Below, piece after piece: positions 27,844 to 36,745 of a stretch of DNA of 64,000 bases; position 1 is the first letter of the stretch; each line of letters begins with the position of its first letter. The stretch is from Algoriphagus yeomjeoni. Its GTDB lineage: Bacteria; Bacteroidota; Bacteroidia; Cytophagales; Cyclobacteriaceae. The position numbers and the translations under genes were made by a program. The stretch lies in contig NZ_QLLK01000003.1 of assembly GCF_003259505.1 (NCBI RefSeq), positions 372,001 to 436,000 of the forward strand. The letters run 5' to 3'. A model generated the notes under the pieces. It was given only the letters and a program-made list of their open reading frames with translations. It made no database searches and was not told where the DNA came from.

Positions 27844-29328
27844 ATGAATTCGATAATTAAGCTTTTCTTTATATCTATCATCTTTTCTGCAAGTTCTTCG
27901 TGTGGAGGACCTTCCGATTCTGACCCTGTGGTGGAAGAGGAAATTGAAGAAGTTGTTCCTCCGTATGAAGGGTTACACTATGCTTTTCCAGGAGCCGAAG
28001 GCTTCGGTCAATTCACTACTGGAGGTCGTGGAGGCAAAGTCTATTATGTGGATAAATTGACCGATGATGGATCGGCTGGAACACTTCGACATGCCATCAA
28101 TCAATCTGGAAAACGTACCATTGTATTCAATACAGGCGGAACAATACAGCTGAAGTCTAAACTTCAGATTAACTTCGGCGATGTTACCATTGCAGGACAA
28201 AGTGCTCCAGGGGATGGAATAACCATCCGGGATTTCCCTGTGGTAATCAATGCCGATAATGTGATCATCCGATACATTAGATTTAGGATGGGCGACGAGG
28301 GTAAACAGCAAGCTGATGCCTTGGAAGCTCGTTTTCATAAGGATATTATTATCGATCATTGTTCTATGAGTTGGTCCACGGATGAGACAGCTACATTCTA
28401 TGCCAATGAGAATACCACCTTACAGTGGAGTATTATTTCGGAAAGCTTGAAAAATTCTGTTCATGAAAAAGGATCACATGGCTATGGAGGAATCTGGGGC
28501 GGGAAAAACGCCTCTTTTCATCATAATCTGCTAGCACACCATGATAGTAGAAATCCTAGACTTGGCGAGGAGGCAGGTAAAGCATTTGCCTTGACTGATC
28601 TCGTGGATGTGAGAAATAATGTGATATACAATTGGGGGTCAAACAGCGCCTATGGCGGTGAGGCAATGAATGTGAACATTGTCAATAATTACTATAAGCC
28701 TGGCCCGGCAACTCCTTCAGGATCGAAGCGGAATAGGATAGTCTCCATCGATAAGAATAAGAATGAAGGAACTGAAGTCTATAACGTCTGGGGAAAGTTT
28801 TTCATAGACGGAAATGTCATCGAAGGAAGTTCCTCCACTACACAGGATAACTGGAATTATGGAGTTTTAAATCAATTTCACAGCAGTTATGGCACAGTTT
28901 CGCAAGGCGATATTGATGGAATTCGACAAGCTTCTCCTCACCCTATTAATGGAAATGTCACTACGCATTCTGGAGAAAAAGTCTTGGAATTGGTTCTGCT
29001 TCATGCAGGAAGTTCACTGAAAAGAGATGAGGTTGATTTGAGAATTATTGACAACGTTAATAATAATTCCTATTCGGTAGAAGGATCACTTGGTTCTACA
29101 AACGGAATCATAGACTCTCAGACAGACGTAGGTGGATGGCCAGAACTCGCAGCAGGAACCCCAGTCATAGATACTGATAGAGATGGTATTCCAGACAATT
29201 GGGAAACAGCAAATGAGCTTGATCCAAATCTTGGTACAGATGCAGCTAAAATCAAACCTGGAACTCCTTATAGCTTTTTGGAGCTTTATTTAAATAGTCT
29301 TATCAAGGATTTTCCGTTAAGCAATTGA
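27844..29328 (+). CDS. pectate lyase (PL1), first copy
   Basis: A ~494-residue lipoprotein (SASSSCGG) of the PL1 beta-helix family, expected to cut polygalacturonate by beta-elimination and yield unsaturated ends. Family stretches: FPGAEGFGQFTTGGRGGKVY at the N terminus, ADNVIIRYIRFRMGDEG, KDIIIDHCSMSWSTDE (calcium and active-site region) and NNVIYNWGSNSAYGGE. The C-terminal DTDRDGIPDNWE is a calcium-binding dockerin-like or thrombospondin-3-like loop. ATG 27844 follows the terminator; the longer frame to 27799 overlaps it. A paralogue with the same layout lies at 29829-31184. Confidence 0.92.
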   Translation: MNSIIKLFFISIIFSASSSCGGPSDSDPVVEEEIEEVVPPYEGLHYAFPGAEGFGQFTTGGRGGKVYYVDKLTDDGSAGTLRHAINQSGKRTIVFNTGGTIQLKSKLQINFGDVTIAGQSAPGDGITIRDFPVVINADNVIIRYIRFRMGDEGKQQADALEARFHKDIIIDHCSMSWSTDETATFYANENTTLQWSIISESLKNSVHEKGSHGYGGIWGGKNASFHHNLLAHHDSRNPRLGEEAGKAFALTDLVDVRNNVIYNWGSNSAYGGEAMNVNIVNNYYKPGPATPSGSKRNRIVSIDKNKNEGTEVYNVWGKFFIDGNVIEGSSSTTQDNWNYGVLNQFHSSYGTVSQGDIDGIRQASPHPINGNVTTHSGEKVLELVLLHAGSSLKRDEVDLRIIDNVNNNSYSVEGSLGSTNGIIDSQTDVGGWPELAAGTPVIDTDRDGIPDNWETANELDPNLGTDAAKIKPGTPYSFLELYLNSLIKDFPLSN

Positions 29329-29435
29329 CATAAAAATAGACCTGTGAAATGCCCATGATCTTGAACCTTAAGGACGGCACAGGGAAACAATTACCAGGGC
29401 ATTCCATATGGCCATAAAAAAACAATTATAAACAT

Positions 29436-29819
29436 ATGAAATTCGAACATTTTGCACTAAACGTTGCTAATGCATCAGCTGCCTCTCATTGGTATGAGGA
29501 ACATCTCGGACTGAAAGTAGTCAAGAAAATGGTAGAGCCACCGTACATGACCTTTTTGGCGGATGATAGCGGCACGGTTATGATTGAGATTTATTCCAAT
29601 CCAAAAGGTGAAACTCTTGATTTTGAAAAACTTCATCCACTTGCCGTTCATCTCGCATTGGTTTCTGAAGATCCAAATGCAGACCGAGATCGCTTGGTAG
29701 AAGCTGGAGCTAAGGTGATTTCTGACGATATTTTGCCTGATGGCTCCCACCTGGTCATGGTAAAAGACCCTTGGGGATTGGCACTTCAGTTATGCAAAAG
29801 AGCAAACCCAATGATATAA
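29436..29819 (+). CDS. VOC (glyoxalase/bleomycin-resistance fold) protein
   Basis: A 127-residue single-copy vicinal-oxygen-chelate protein. It begins MKFEHFALNVANASAASHWY, the usual entry of this fold, with paired beta-alpha-beta-beta units. A putative metal-binding His is in FEHFAL, another in LAVHLALVS, and a Glu in TVMIEIYSN. No signal peptide is seen, so it is cytoplasmic. It lies between the two pectate lyases and ends 9 bp before the second. Its substrate is unknown; action on a uronate-derived dicarbonyl is a context-based guess. Its leader resembles that of susD. Confidence 0.82.
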   Translation: MKFEHFALNVANASAASHWYEEHLGLKVVKKMVEPPYMTFLADDSGTVMIEIYSNPKGETLDFEKLHPLAVHLALVSEDPNADRDRLVEAGAKVISDDILPDGSHLVMVKDPWGLALQLCKRANPMI

Positions 29820-29828
29820 TCTTTGAAT

Positions 29829-31184
29829 ATGATTCTAAAAAACACAATCGGATTAGGATTGATTTTACTGATTTCTTTAGGCTGTAAAGCTCAGGAAAAG
29901 GGAAAAGCTGAAAGCCAGTTTCTATCAGAAAATGCAGGTAAATCGCTCGCATTTCCAGGCGCTGAAGGCTTTGGGAAATTCACTACAGGTGGTCGAGGTG
30001 GAAAAGTTTTAGTGGTAACTAACTTGAATGACGATGGACCAGGCTCACTTCGGGATATGATCCAAAAAAAGGAACCAAGAATAATCGTTTTTGCTGTTTC
30101 TGGAAATATCGAGTTGAAATCAAGTTTGGATATAAACTACGGTAACCTGACCATTGCTGGGCAAAGTGCTCCCGGCGGAGGAATTACACTTCAAGGATAT
30201 CCTATTAAAGTGAAAGATGATAACGTCATCATTCGATACATCCGAAGTCGACTAGGCGATGAACTCAACGTTCAGGATGATGCGATGAGCGCCATTCGAG
30301 TGAAAGATGTCATTATTGATCATTGTTCTTTGAGCTGGGCTACGGATGAATGCGGGTCTTTTTATGACAATGAGAATTTCACTTTGCAGTGGACTATTCT
30401 TTCAGAAAGTCTGAATAAATCCGTTCACGAAAAAGGAGAACATGGCTATGGTGGAATCTGGGGAGGAAAAAAAGCTTCTTTCATTTACAATCTTCTGGCA
30501 GATCATAACAGCCGGAACCCAAGATTTAACGGTGCTCGCTATCATAAGGAACCTGAAAAGGAATGGGTGGATTTCCGGAATAATGTGATTTATAATTGGA
30601 AGGGAAACAGTTCCTATGCAGGTGAAGAGGGGCAATACAACATCGTCAATAACTACTACAAAGCCGGTCCAGCGACGAAATCAAATCGAGATAGAATCGT
30701 CGAGCCCTATGAACCTTATGCTAAATTCTATGTAGATGGAAATGTAGTGGAAGGGTTTGAAAATGTGACGGCAGATAACAGTTTGGGAATTCAAGGAGTG
30801 GATGCAGACCAAGTTGAAGCTTCAGCTGCTTTTGACTTTGCGGGAGCAAAAACCATGTGTGCTGAGGAAGCATATCATGCAGTTTTAAAGAATGCTGGCG
30901 CAAGCCTCAGGAGAGATTCAATAGATGAGAGGATTGTAAAGGAAGTGGCAACGGGAGTAAATAAATTCGGTGAAAATGGAATAATCAATTCTCAAGCTGA
31001 GGTGGGAGGATGGCCGATTCTTGATCAAGGAACTGTAAAAATCGATTCGGATCAAGACGGAATGCCGGATGAGTGGGAGATGAAAAATGGCTTGGATCCA
31101 AAGAATCCGGATGACTCCAAAGGTTATGATCTGGACCAGAATTACAGCAACGTGGAGGTTTATTTGAACAGCTTGGTCAACTAA
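29829..31184 (+). CDS. pectate lyase (PL1), second copy
   Basis: A ~451-residue lipoprotein (LILLISLGCKAQ) paralogous to the lyase at 27844. Shared motifs include FPGAEGFGKFTTGGRGGKVL, GQSAPGGGITL, DNVIIRYIRSRLGDE, DVIIDHCSLSWATDE and HGYGGIWGGKKASF, and the C terminus again carries a calcium-type loop, DSDQDGMPDEWE. It is about 40 residues shorter than the first. ATG 29829 is chosen over TTG 29823 two codons upstream. Two lyases with distinct C-terminal halves may differ in chain-length or methylation preference. Confidence 0.92.
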   Translation: MILKNTIGLGLILLISLGCKAQEKGKAESQFLSENAGKSLAFPGAEGFGKFTTGGRGGKVLVVTNLNDDGPGSLRDMIQKKEPRIIVFAVSGNIELKSSLDINYGNLTIAGQSAPGGGITLQGYPIKVKDDNVIIRYIRSRLGDELNVQDDAMSAIRVKDVIIDHCSLSWATDECGSFYDNENFTLQWTILSESLNKSVHEKGEHGYGGIWGGKKASFIYNLLADHNSRNPRFNGARYHKEPEKEWVDFRNNVIYNWKGNSSYAGEEGQYNIVNNYYKAGPATKSNRDRIVEPYEPYAKFYVDGNVVEGFENVTADNSLGIQGVDADQVEASAAFDFAGAKTMCAEEAYHAVLKNAGASLRRDSIDERIVKEVATGVNKFGENGIINSQAEVGGWPILDQGTVKIDSDQDGMPDEWEMKNGLDPKNPDDSKGYDLDQNYSNVEVYLNSLVN

Positions 31185-31258
31185 TTTTTCACAATATATG
31201 CGAAATTTGAGCCTAGGCTTTATCTTAGAGGATACCACTAATAATTTCAGACTGTTCG

Positions 31259-32272
31259 ATGATTGATCTGCAACTTCCTTTTGAGCAACTCAGCAAAACA
31301 CTTGAGCAAATATTACTTAATTATGGCTTTACTGAAGAACGGGCGCAGCGATGTGCCTTTCTTTTTGCCAAAGCTGATCTTGACGGAGTACGCTCTCATG
31401 GGGTAAATCGCTTTTTCCTTTTCCTCGATTTTATCAAAAAAGGCTTAGTTTATCCTGATAAAGAACCTGTTGCTTTGACTCAACTAGGCATGTTTGAGCG
31501 TTGGGATGGACAGGAGGGAGTGGGGAATCTCAATGCTGATTTTGCGATGAACCGAGCAATTCAGCTTTCAAAAGAGTTTGGAATCAGCTGTGTTACCTTG
31601 CAAAACACCAATCATTGGATGCGTGGAGGTAATTACGGTTGGCAGGCGGTAGAGGCTGGATGCATCGGGATTTGCTTTACAAATACAATTCCCAATATGC
31701 CCGCTTGGGGAGGAAGCGAACCCAAAATCGGCAACAACCCTCTGGTGATTGCAATTCCCAGAGAAAAAGGCCCGGTGGTGCTGGACATGGCTTTTACCCA
31801 ATTCGCTTATGGGAAATTGAGCATAGCAAGAGCTAAAGGTGAGCAAATGGATTATGAAGCAGGTTTTGACAAGGAAGGTAACCTCACCAAAGATCCGGGA
31901 ACAGTGATTGATAATCACCTGGGCTTGCCAATTGGACTGTGGAAAGGCTCAGGCCTGAGTATGGTTTTGGATTTGCTGGCAGCAGTTCTTTCTGGAGGAA
32001 ATGCATCTTATGAAATAGGGAAATCTGGCCATGAAAGTGCTGTTTCGCAGGTTTTCCTTTGCTTTGATCCTACCAAACTTGAACTTACAGACTGGATAGA
32101 AACCAAGTCAGATGCGCTGATCGGCGATTTGAAAAGCTCAACAACTTTTGCTGATAAGTCAGTCAGATACCCGGGAGAAAGTACCTTAGAAACCCGAAAT
32201 AGAAACCTCAAGAATGGAGTTCCGATTTCAGAAAAACTATGGGATGAACTTCAAAATGAATTGAAAAAATGA
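31259..32272 (+). CDS. YiaK-like 2,3-diketo-L-gulonate/malate-type dehydrogenase
   Basis: A 337-residue NAD(P)-dependent oxidoreductase of the Ldh/malate-ureidoglycolate family. The family entry RSHGVNRFFLFLDFIKKG and the segment TNHWMRGGNYGWQAVEAGC match YiaK (3-dehydro-L-gulonate 2-dehydrogenase) closely. It is cytoplasmic with no signal. In this locus it may handle an unusual sugar acid released from pectin side chains; the substrate is not proved. Its stop overlaps the start of the next oxidoreductase by 4 bp (ATGA), so the two probably work in one pathway. Confidence 0.8.
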   Translation: MIDLQLPFEQLSKTLEQILLNYGFTEERAQRCAFLFAKADLDGVRSHGVNRFFLFLDFIKKGLVYPDKEPVALTQLGMFERWDGQEGVGNLNADFAMNRAIQLSKEFGISCVTLQNTNHWMRGGNYGWQAVEAGCIGICFTNTIPNMPAWGGSEPKIGNNPLVIAIPREKGPVVLDMAFTQFAYGKLSIARAKGEQMDYEAGFDKEGNLTKDPGTVIDNHLGLPIGLWKGSGLSMVLDLLAAVLSGGNASYEIGKSGHESAVSQVFLCFDPTKLELTDWIETKSDALIGDLKSSTTFADKSVRYPGESTLETRNRNLKNGVPISEKLWDELQNELKK

Positions 32273-33309
32273 GAAAATTTAAAATAGGAATAGTGGGAAC
32301 AGGTGCGATCACTGGAAAGCATGCAGATGCGATCGCAGAAATCGAAAATGCTGAATTGGTTGCGCTTTGCAGTTCTTCTGCTGAAAGAGCAAAGGCAGCT
32401 CAAGAGAAATTCGGAGTTGATACTTACTCCGACGTTTCTGCTTTTTTGACTCATCCCGAGCTTGATATTGTGTGCATTTGCACGGCTAGCGGACATCACA
32501 TGGAAGCGGGTTTATTGGCAGCAAAAGCGGGTAAGCACTTGTTAATAGAGAAGCCAATCGAGATAAATCTTAGAAGAGCTGACCAGCTGATTGATACTTG
32601 CGAAGAAAATGGTGTAAAGCTCGGAGTTATTTTTCAAAACCGATTTTCGGAGGATTATTTAAAACTCAAAGCGGCGGTTCAAGAAGGGAAGTTTGGGAAG
32701 CTACTGATGGGAAACGCACATGTGAATTGGTACAGAGCTCCAGAATATTACAGCAATAGTCCTTGGAAAGGCACTTTAGAAGGAGATGGGGGTGGTGCAT
32801 TTATGAATCAAGGGATACACACCTTTGACCTTTTGCTGGATGTAATGGGGGATGTGAAGTCCGTTTTTGCAAAAGTGAAAACAGCGCTTCATCCGATTGA
32901 AGGGGAAGATTTGGGTGCTGCCTTAGTGACTTTTGAAAATAAAGCAATGGGAAATATTACTGCTTCGACAGCATTGTACCCAGGCTTACCTGAGCGTTTG
33001 GAGATTTTTGGAAAATGTGGGTCTGCAGTTTTGGAGGCTGGAAAGCTTATTCAATGGAGTATTCAGGGGGAAGAACCCGAGCCAATCGTTGCAGATACCA
33101 GTGCTGGTTCAGGAGCTGCTGATCCAATGGCAATTGGACATGCATTGCACAAAGCACAATGGGAGCATTATTTGAATGCCATTGACAACAATGAACCGGT
33201 TTTGGTAGAAGGAAATATGGCCCGGAAATCAGTGGAGCTGATCCGAGCCATTTATAAATCTTCAGAATTGGAAAAAGAGGTAGAGTTACCTTTTCTTGAT
33301 CACTCTTAA
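32269..33309 (+). CDS. Gfo/Idh/MocA-family oxidoreductase
   Basis: A 346-residue NAD(P)-dependent sugar dehydrogenase. The Rossmann motif is IGIVGTGAITGKHADA at the N terminus. EKPIE near residue 98 is the family motif with the catalytic Lys, and the GGGAFMNQGIHTFDLL segment supplies the usual catalytic Asp/His region. It is coupled to the YiaK-like gene by a 4-bp overlap and ends convergently with uxaA (4-bp overlap of the two 3' ends). The substrate is unknown; a role in uronate or deoxy-sugar use is inferred. Confidence 0.82.
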   Translation: MRKFKIGIVGTGAITGKHADAIAEIENAELVALCSSSAERAKAAQEKFGVDTYSDVSAFLTHPELDIVCICTASGHHMEAGLLAAKAGKHLLIEKPIEINLRRADQLIDTCEENGVKLGVIFQNRFSEDYLKLKAAVQEGKFGKLLMGNAHVNWYRAPEYYSNSPWKGTLEGDGGGAFMNQGIHTFDLLLDVMGDVKSVFAKVKTALHPIEGEDLGAALVTFENKAMGNITASTALYPGLPERLEIFGKCGSAVLEAGKLIQWSIQGEEPEPIVADTSAGSGAADPMAIGHALHKAQWEHYLNAIDNNEPVLVEGNMARKSVELIRAIYKSSELEKEVELPFLDHS

Positions 33310-34952
33310 AGCGAAACGCCTCTTTTCCATGGGATAAAGTCATCTTGACCAAGGATCATGGCTTTGGATTTCTCTTCGCCACTGGCAACTTTGATTACTT
33401 TCTCCAAGATTTCCTCACCCATTTGTTGGATGTTTTTCTCTCCAGAGATCACAAAGCCTGTGTTGATGTCAATAATATCAGGCATGCGCTCGGCTAGTTT
33501 GTGATTGGAGGAAACTTTGATCACAGGCGTGACTGGGTTGCCGGTAGGAGTGCCTAGACCAGTGGTGAACAAAATCATATTTGCGCCAGCGCCTGCCATT
33601 GCGGTGGTGCTTTCCACATCATTTCCAGGAGTGCATAGTAAATTCAGGCCTGGTGTGTTTACGTATTCTCCGTAGTCCAGCACATCAGTTACTGGGGAAG
33701 TCCCGCCTTTTTTGGCAGCTCCAGAAGATTTCATTGCATCTGTGATCAGGCCGTCTTTAATGTTTCCCGGACTAGGATTCATGTCAAATCCAGAACCTGA
33801 GGCTTCCGCAGCAGCAGCATAAAGTCGCATTAACGTAGAAAAACGCTCGGCTTTGTCATTCGAAACGCAACGGTTGATCAATTCTTGCTCTACACCGCAA
33901 AGCTCAGGGAATTCAGAGAGAATGGCTGTTCCACCTAGCGCTACAACCAAATCAGCGGCATAACCCACAGCTGGATTTGCTGAGATTCCAGAGAATCCAT
34001 CCGATCCGCCGCACTCTAATCCTACCACCAATTTACTCAAAGGAGCAGGCTGACGGGTTTGGGTATTGGCATCAGCCATTCCAATAAAGGTCTCTTTAAT
34101 CGCACGGGTAAGCATCTGCTGCTCGGTTCCTTCTACCTGTTGCTCCAAAATAATCAAAGGCTTTTTGAAGTCAGGATTGATTAGGCGAAGTTTTTCTTCC
34201 ATAAAAGAAGACTGGGCATTTTGACAACCTAAGCTCAAGATGGTAGCGCCTGCAACATTTGGATTGTTGATGTAGCCAGCGATAAGCGCACAAAGTGCCT
34301 GAGAATCAGTCCTAGTGCCGCCGCAGCCAGTTTGGTGATTTAAGAATTTGATTCCATCGATATTTTCAAAAAGACGTTCTTCGGCTTTCTCAGCAAATGT
34401 CTCTACCGCAACTGAGTCAAAAGATTCTTTTTGTCCAGCTTTATAAAGACTTGCCATTTCCCGAACCATCTTTTTGAACGGGTTTGGTTTGCCGAAGCCA
34501 AGTTCTTCAAGAAAAGCATCCTTGATAATATCCACATTTCTGTTTTCGCAGAAAACCATTGGAATCACCAACCAATAATTCCCGGTTCCCACTTGACCAT
34601 CTGGTCTATGAAAACCCATAAAAGTTTTATCAATGAATTTGCTGATATCTGGAGCATCCCATTGGTAAACGCCTGATTTTTTACCAAAATCTTCGGCTTC
34701 GTGCGTTACATTCTGAGTGGTGAGGGCACCTCCAGATGGGATGGTAGAAAGAGTTTTACCCACAATTCCGCCATACATAAAGACCTGAGAGTTAGTATTC
34801 AATTCATTTATTGCAAACTTATGTTTCGCAGGAATACTGTCCTTGAGGGTTATTTTTAGGCCATTGTGTTCAACTATTTCGCCTGCTTTAAGGTCTTGTA
34901 AAGCGACTAAAACATTGTCCTTAGGATGAATTAATAATGTCTTATGGTTCAT
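33306..34952 (-). CDS. uxaA: altronate dehydratase
   Basis: A 548-residue UxaA-family enzyme that dehydrates D-altronate to 2-keto-3-deoxygluconate in the cytoplasm. The N-terminal SAF domain (~1-95) begins LLIHPKDNVLVALQDLKAG. The main domain has the family stretches FMGFHRPDGQVGTGNYWLVI, HQTGCGGTRTDSQALCALI, LGCQNAQ and GLECGGSDGFSGISANPAVG; these Cys and Asp residues fit an iron-dependent site. Length is slightly above E. coli UxaA. It is a single-gene leftward unit with a perfect LacI-type operator 19 bp upstream. It completes the path from UxaB. Confidence 0.93.
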   Translation of the reverse strand: MNHKTLLIHPKDNVLVALQDLKAGEIVEHNGLKITLKDSIPAKHKFAINELNTNSQVFMYGGIVGKTLSTIPSGGALTTQNVTHEAEDFGKKSGVYQWDAPDISKFIDKTFMGFHRPDGQVGTGNYWLVIPMVFCENRNVDIIKDAFLEELGFGKPNPFKKMVREMASLYKAGQKESFDSVAVETFAEKAEERLFENIDGIKFLNHQTGCGGTRTDSQALCALIAGYINNPNVAGATILSLGCQNAQSSFMEEKLRLINPDFKKPLIILEQQVEGTEQQMLTRAIKETFIGMADANTQTRQPAPLSKLVVGLECGGSDGFSGISANPAVGYAADLVVALGGTAILSEFPELCGVEQELINRCVSNDKAERFSTLMRLYAAAAEASGSGFDMNPSPGNIKDGLITDAMKSSGAAKKGGTSPVTDVLDYGEYVNTPGLNLLCTPGNDVESTTAMAGAGANMILFTTGLGTPTGNPVTPVIKVSSNHKLAERMPDIIDINTGFVISGEKNIQQMGEEILEKVIKVASGEEKSKAMILGQDDFIPWKRGVSL

Positions 34953-34968
34953 TAGAATTAATCATTAT

Positions 34969-34990
34969 ATTGCGCAATCGATTGCGCAAT
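34969..34990. promoter_or_regulatory. perfect 22-bp LacI-type operator before uxaA
   Basis: A fully symmetric 22-bp palindrome with core GCGCAATCGATTGCGC (34972-34987). It is the strongest of the five LacI-type sites and lies 17 bp upstream of the uxaA start codon. The divergent TRAP genes start 240 bp to the right and may share it. Confidence 0.88.
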
Positions 34991-35230
34991 TTATATTATT
35001 CATTTGCAATAACGAAAATCCTTAATGAAAATTAAAATATTTGTGCAGATGTACTAAAATGAATTTTATCATTTCTCATAATTTGAAAATAGAATGTTTT
35101 TGGAATTTTCTACCTGCCCTAGAACCTTGATCACTCAAAGGAATTACCATTTATACAGTTCACTAAATCGTTTCCGTAAATCAACCTGACATTTCAGCTT
35201 AGAAACACCTATTATTGTGTAGTATGTTTT

Positions 35231-36232
35231 ATGATCAATAAACCCATGAGATTTAAAAAACTTCAAACCCTTTCCTTTTGTATTGTGCTAGCACTTTTCG
35301 TATCCTGCCAGGCCACAGGGGAAAAGCGAATAATCAAGCTTGGCCATGGCCTAGGCATCACACACCCAGTACATGAAGCCATGCTCTTTTTGGCTAAAAA
35401 AGTAGAGGAGAAATCAGGCGGCAAAATGGTCGTGAAAATTTATCCAAATCAGCAATTAGGCAGTGAGCGTGAATTGGTAGAACTCCTACAAATTGGTAGT
35501 TTGGGTATGACAAAGGTGTCCTCAGCTGCACTGGAAGGGTTTGCTCCTACCATGCAAGTTTTTGGGATGCCATACCTTTTTAGAGATGATGCACATCAGT
35601 TGGCGGTTTTGCAGGGGGAGATTGGAAAAAAACTATTATTGGACCCGCAGAAGTATCTTTTGAGAGGACTGTGCTATTATGATTCCGGGAAAAGAAGCTT
35701 TTATACCAAAGATAAACCAATAGAGACGCCAGCGGATCTTGCAGGATTGAAGGTTCGGGTGATGGAAAGTAACACCGCTTCAAATATGGTGAAAAGCTTA
35801 GGCGGTTCACCTACGCCAGTTTCCTTTGGAGAGCTATACACCGCTTTGCAACAAGGGATAGTGGATGGTGCAGAGAATAATGCTCCAAGCCTTTATACCT
35901 CAAAACATTACGAGGTGTGTAAATTCTACAGCTTAGACGAACATACAGCTCTGCCAGATGTGATGATCGTGAGCACCAAAGTATGGGAAAGTCTAACTGA
36001 GCAAGAACAGCAGTGGTTGCAAGAGGCGGCTGATGAGTCGGCAACTTATGAATACAAAATCTGGGCAGAAGCTACGCAGGAGTCGTTGGATGAATTGAAA
36101 AAGGCAGGCGTAACTATCACCTACCCAGATAAGCAGCCATTCCGCGAGGCAGTCGAGCCGATGTACTCAGAACTCAAAATTCAGCAACCAGAAATCTATA
36201 AAATTGTAGAAGAAATTCGCGCTGTAAAATAA
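35231..36232 (+). CDS. TRAP transporter substrate-binding lipoprotein (DctP type)
   Basis: A 333-residue DctP-family solute receptor for a tripartite sodium-driven transporter. The signal peptide ends in a lipobox (ALFVSCQATG), so the protein is tethered rather than free in the periplasm. Family motifs: KSGGKMVVKIYPNQQLGSER, PYLFRDDAHQ, LAGLKVRVMES (the Arg that binds the substrate carboxylate) and GELYTALQQGIVDGAENN. Neighbouring uxaA suggests galacturonate, glucuronate or another uronate as substrate. The ATG at 35246 is an alternative start. The small and large membrane subunits follow. Confidence 0.92.
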   Translation: MINKPMRFKKLQTLSFCIVLALFVSCQATGEKRIIKLGHGLGITHPVHEAMLFLAKKVEEKSGGKMVVKIYPNQQLGSERELVELLQIGSLGMTKVSSAALEGFAPTMQVFGMPYLFRDDAHQLAVLQGEIGKKLLLDPQKYLLRGLCYYDSGKRSFYTKDKPIETPADLAGLKVRVMESNTASNMVKSLGGSPTPVSFGELYTALQQGIVDGAENNAPSLYTSKHYEVCKFYSLDEHTALPDVMIVSTKVWESLTEQEQQWLQEAADESATYEYKIWAEATQESLDELKKAGVTITYPDKQPFREAVEPMYSELKIQQPEIYKIVEEIRAVK

Positions 36233-36256
36233 CTGTTAACCCAAAGTTTCAATCCT

Positions 36257-36745
36257 ATGTTTTCACCCCAAACCAAGCTAATCCTGGATAAATGGATTGC
36301 CTATTTACTAGTCATCTTGATGTCACTTATGGTGGTCAATGTGACCTGGCAGGTGGTTTCTCGTTATATTTTCCAAAGCCCAAGTTCATTTACGGATGAA
36401 TTGTCCAGATACATGCTGATCTGGGTAGGAATGCTGGGAGCTGCTTATGTTGCAGGAAAAAATGAGCATTTGGCAATTGATATTTTGCTTACAAAGCTCG
36501 AAGAAAAGGCGCAGGACAAATTGATGATTTTGATCAACACCTGCATTTTTATTTTCGCACTTGTGGTGATGGTCATTGGAGGATCAAACCTCGTTTATTT
36601 GACTTTTATCTTGGAACAAAAATCAGCTGTACTTCAGATTCCTCTAGCTTATATCTACGGCATTATCCCTTTTAGCGGGTTATTAGTGATCTACTATCAA
36701 GTAGTCTCAATCAAATTTTTGACAACTTTAAAATCTGCTGTGTAA
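36257..36745 (+). CDS. TRAP transporter small permease (DctQ type)
   Basis: A 162-residue membrane protein with four hydrophobic segments (about 12-35, 48-66, 88-110 and 130-150). The family motif is SRYIFQSPSSFTDELSRYMLIW near residues 35-55. It forms the small membrane subunit that pairs with DctM. It starts 24 bp after dctP and its stop overlaps the next start (TAATG). Confidence 0.9.
   Translation: MFSPQTKLILDKWIAYLLVILMSLMVVNVTWQVVSRYIFQSPSSFTDELSRYMLIWVGMLGAAYVAGKNEHLAIDILLTKLEEKAQDKLMILINTCIFIFALVVMVIGGSNLVYLTFILEQKSAVLQIPLAYIYGIIPFSGLLVIYYQVVSIKFLTTLKSAV

Noticed and set aside
35164..35179. sixth LacI-type operator before the TRAP genes
   Set aside because: ACTAAATCGTTTCCGT keeps the central CG but too few half-site bases to count.
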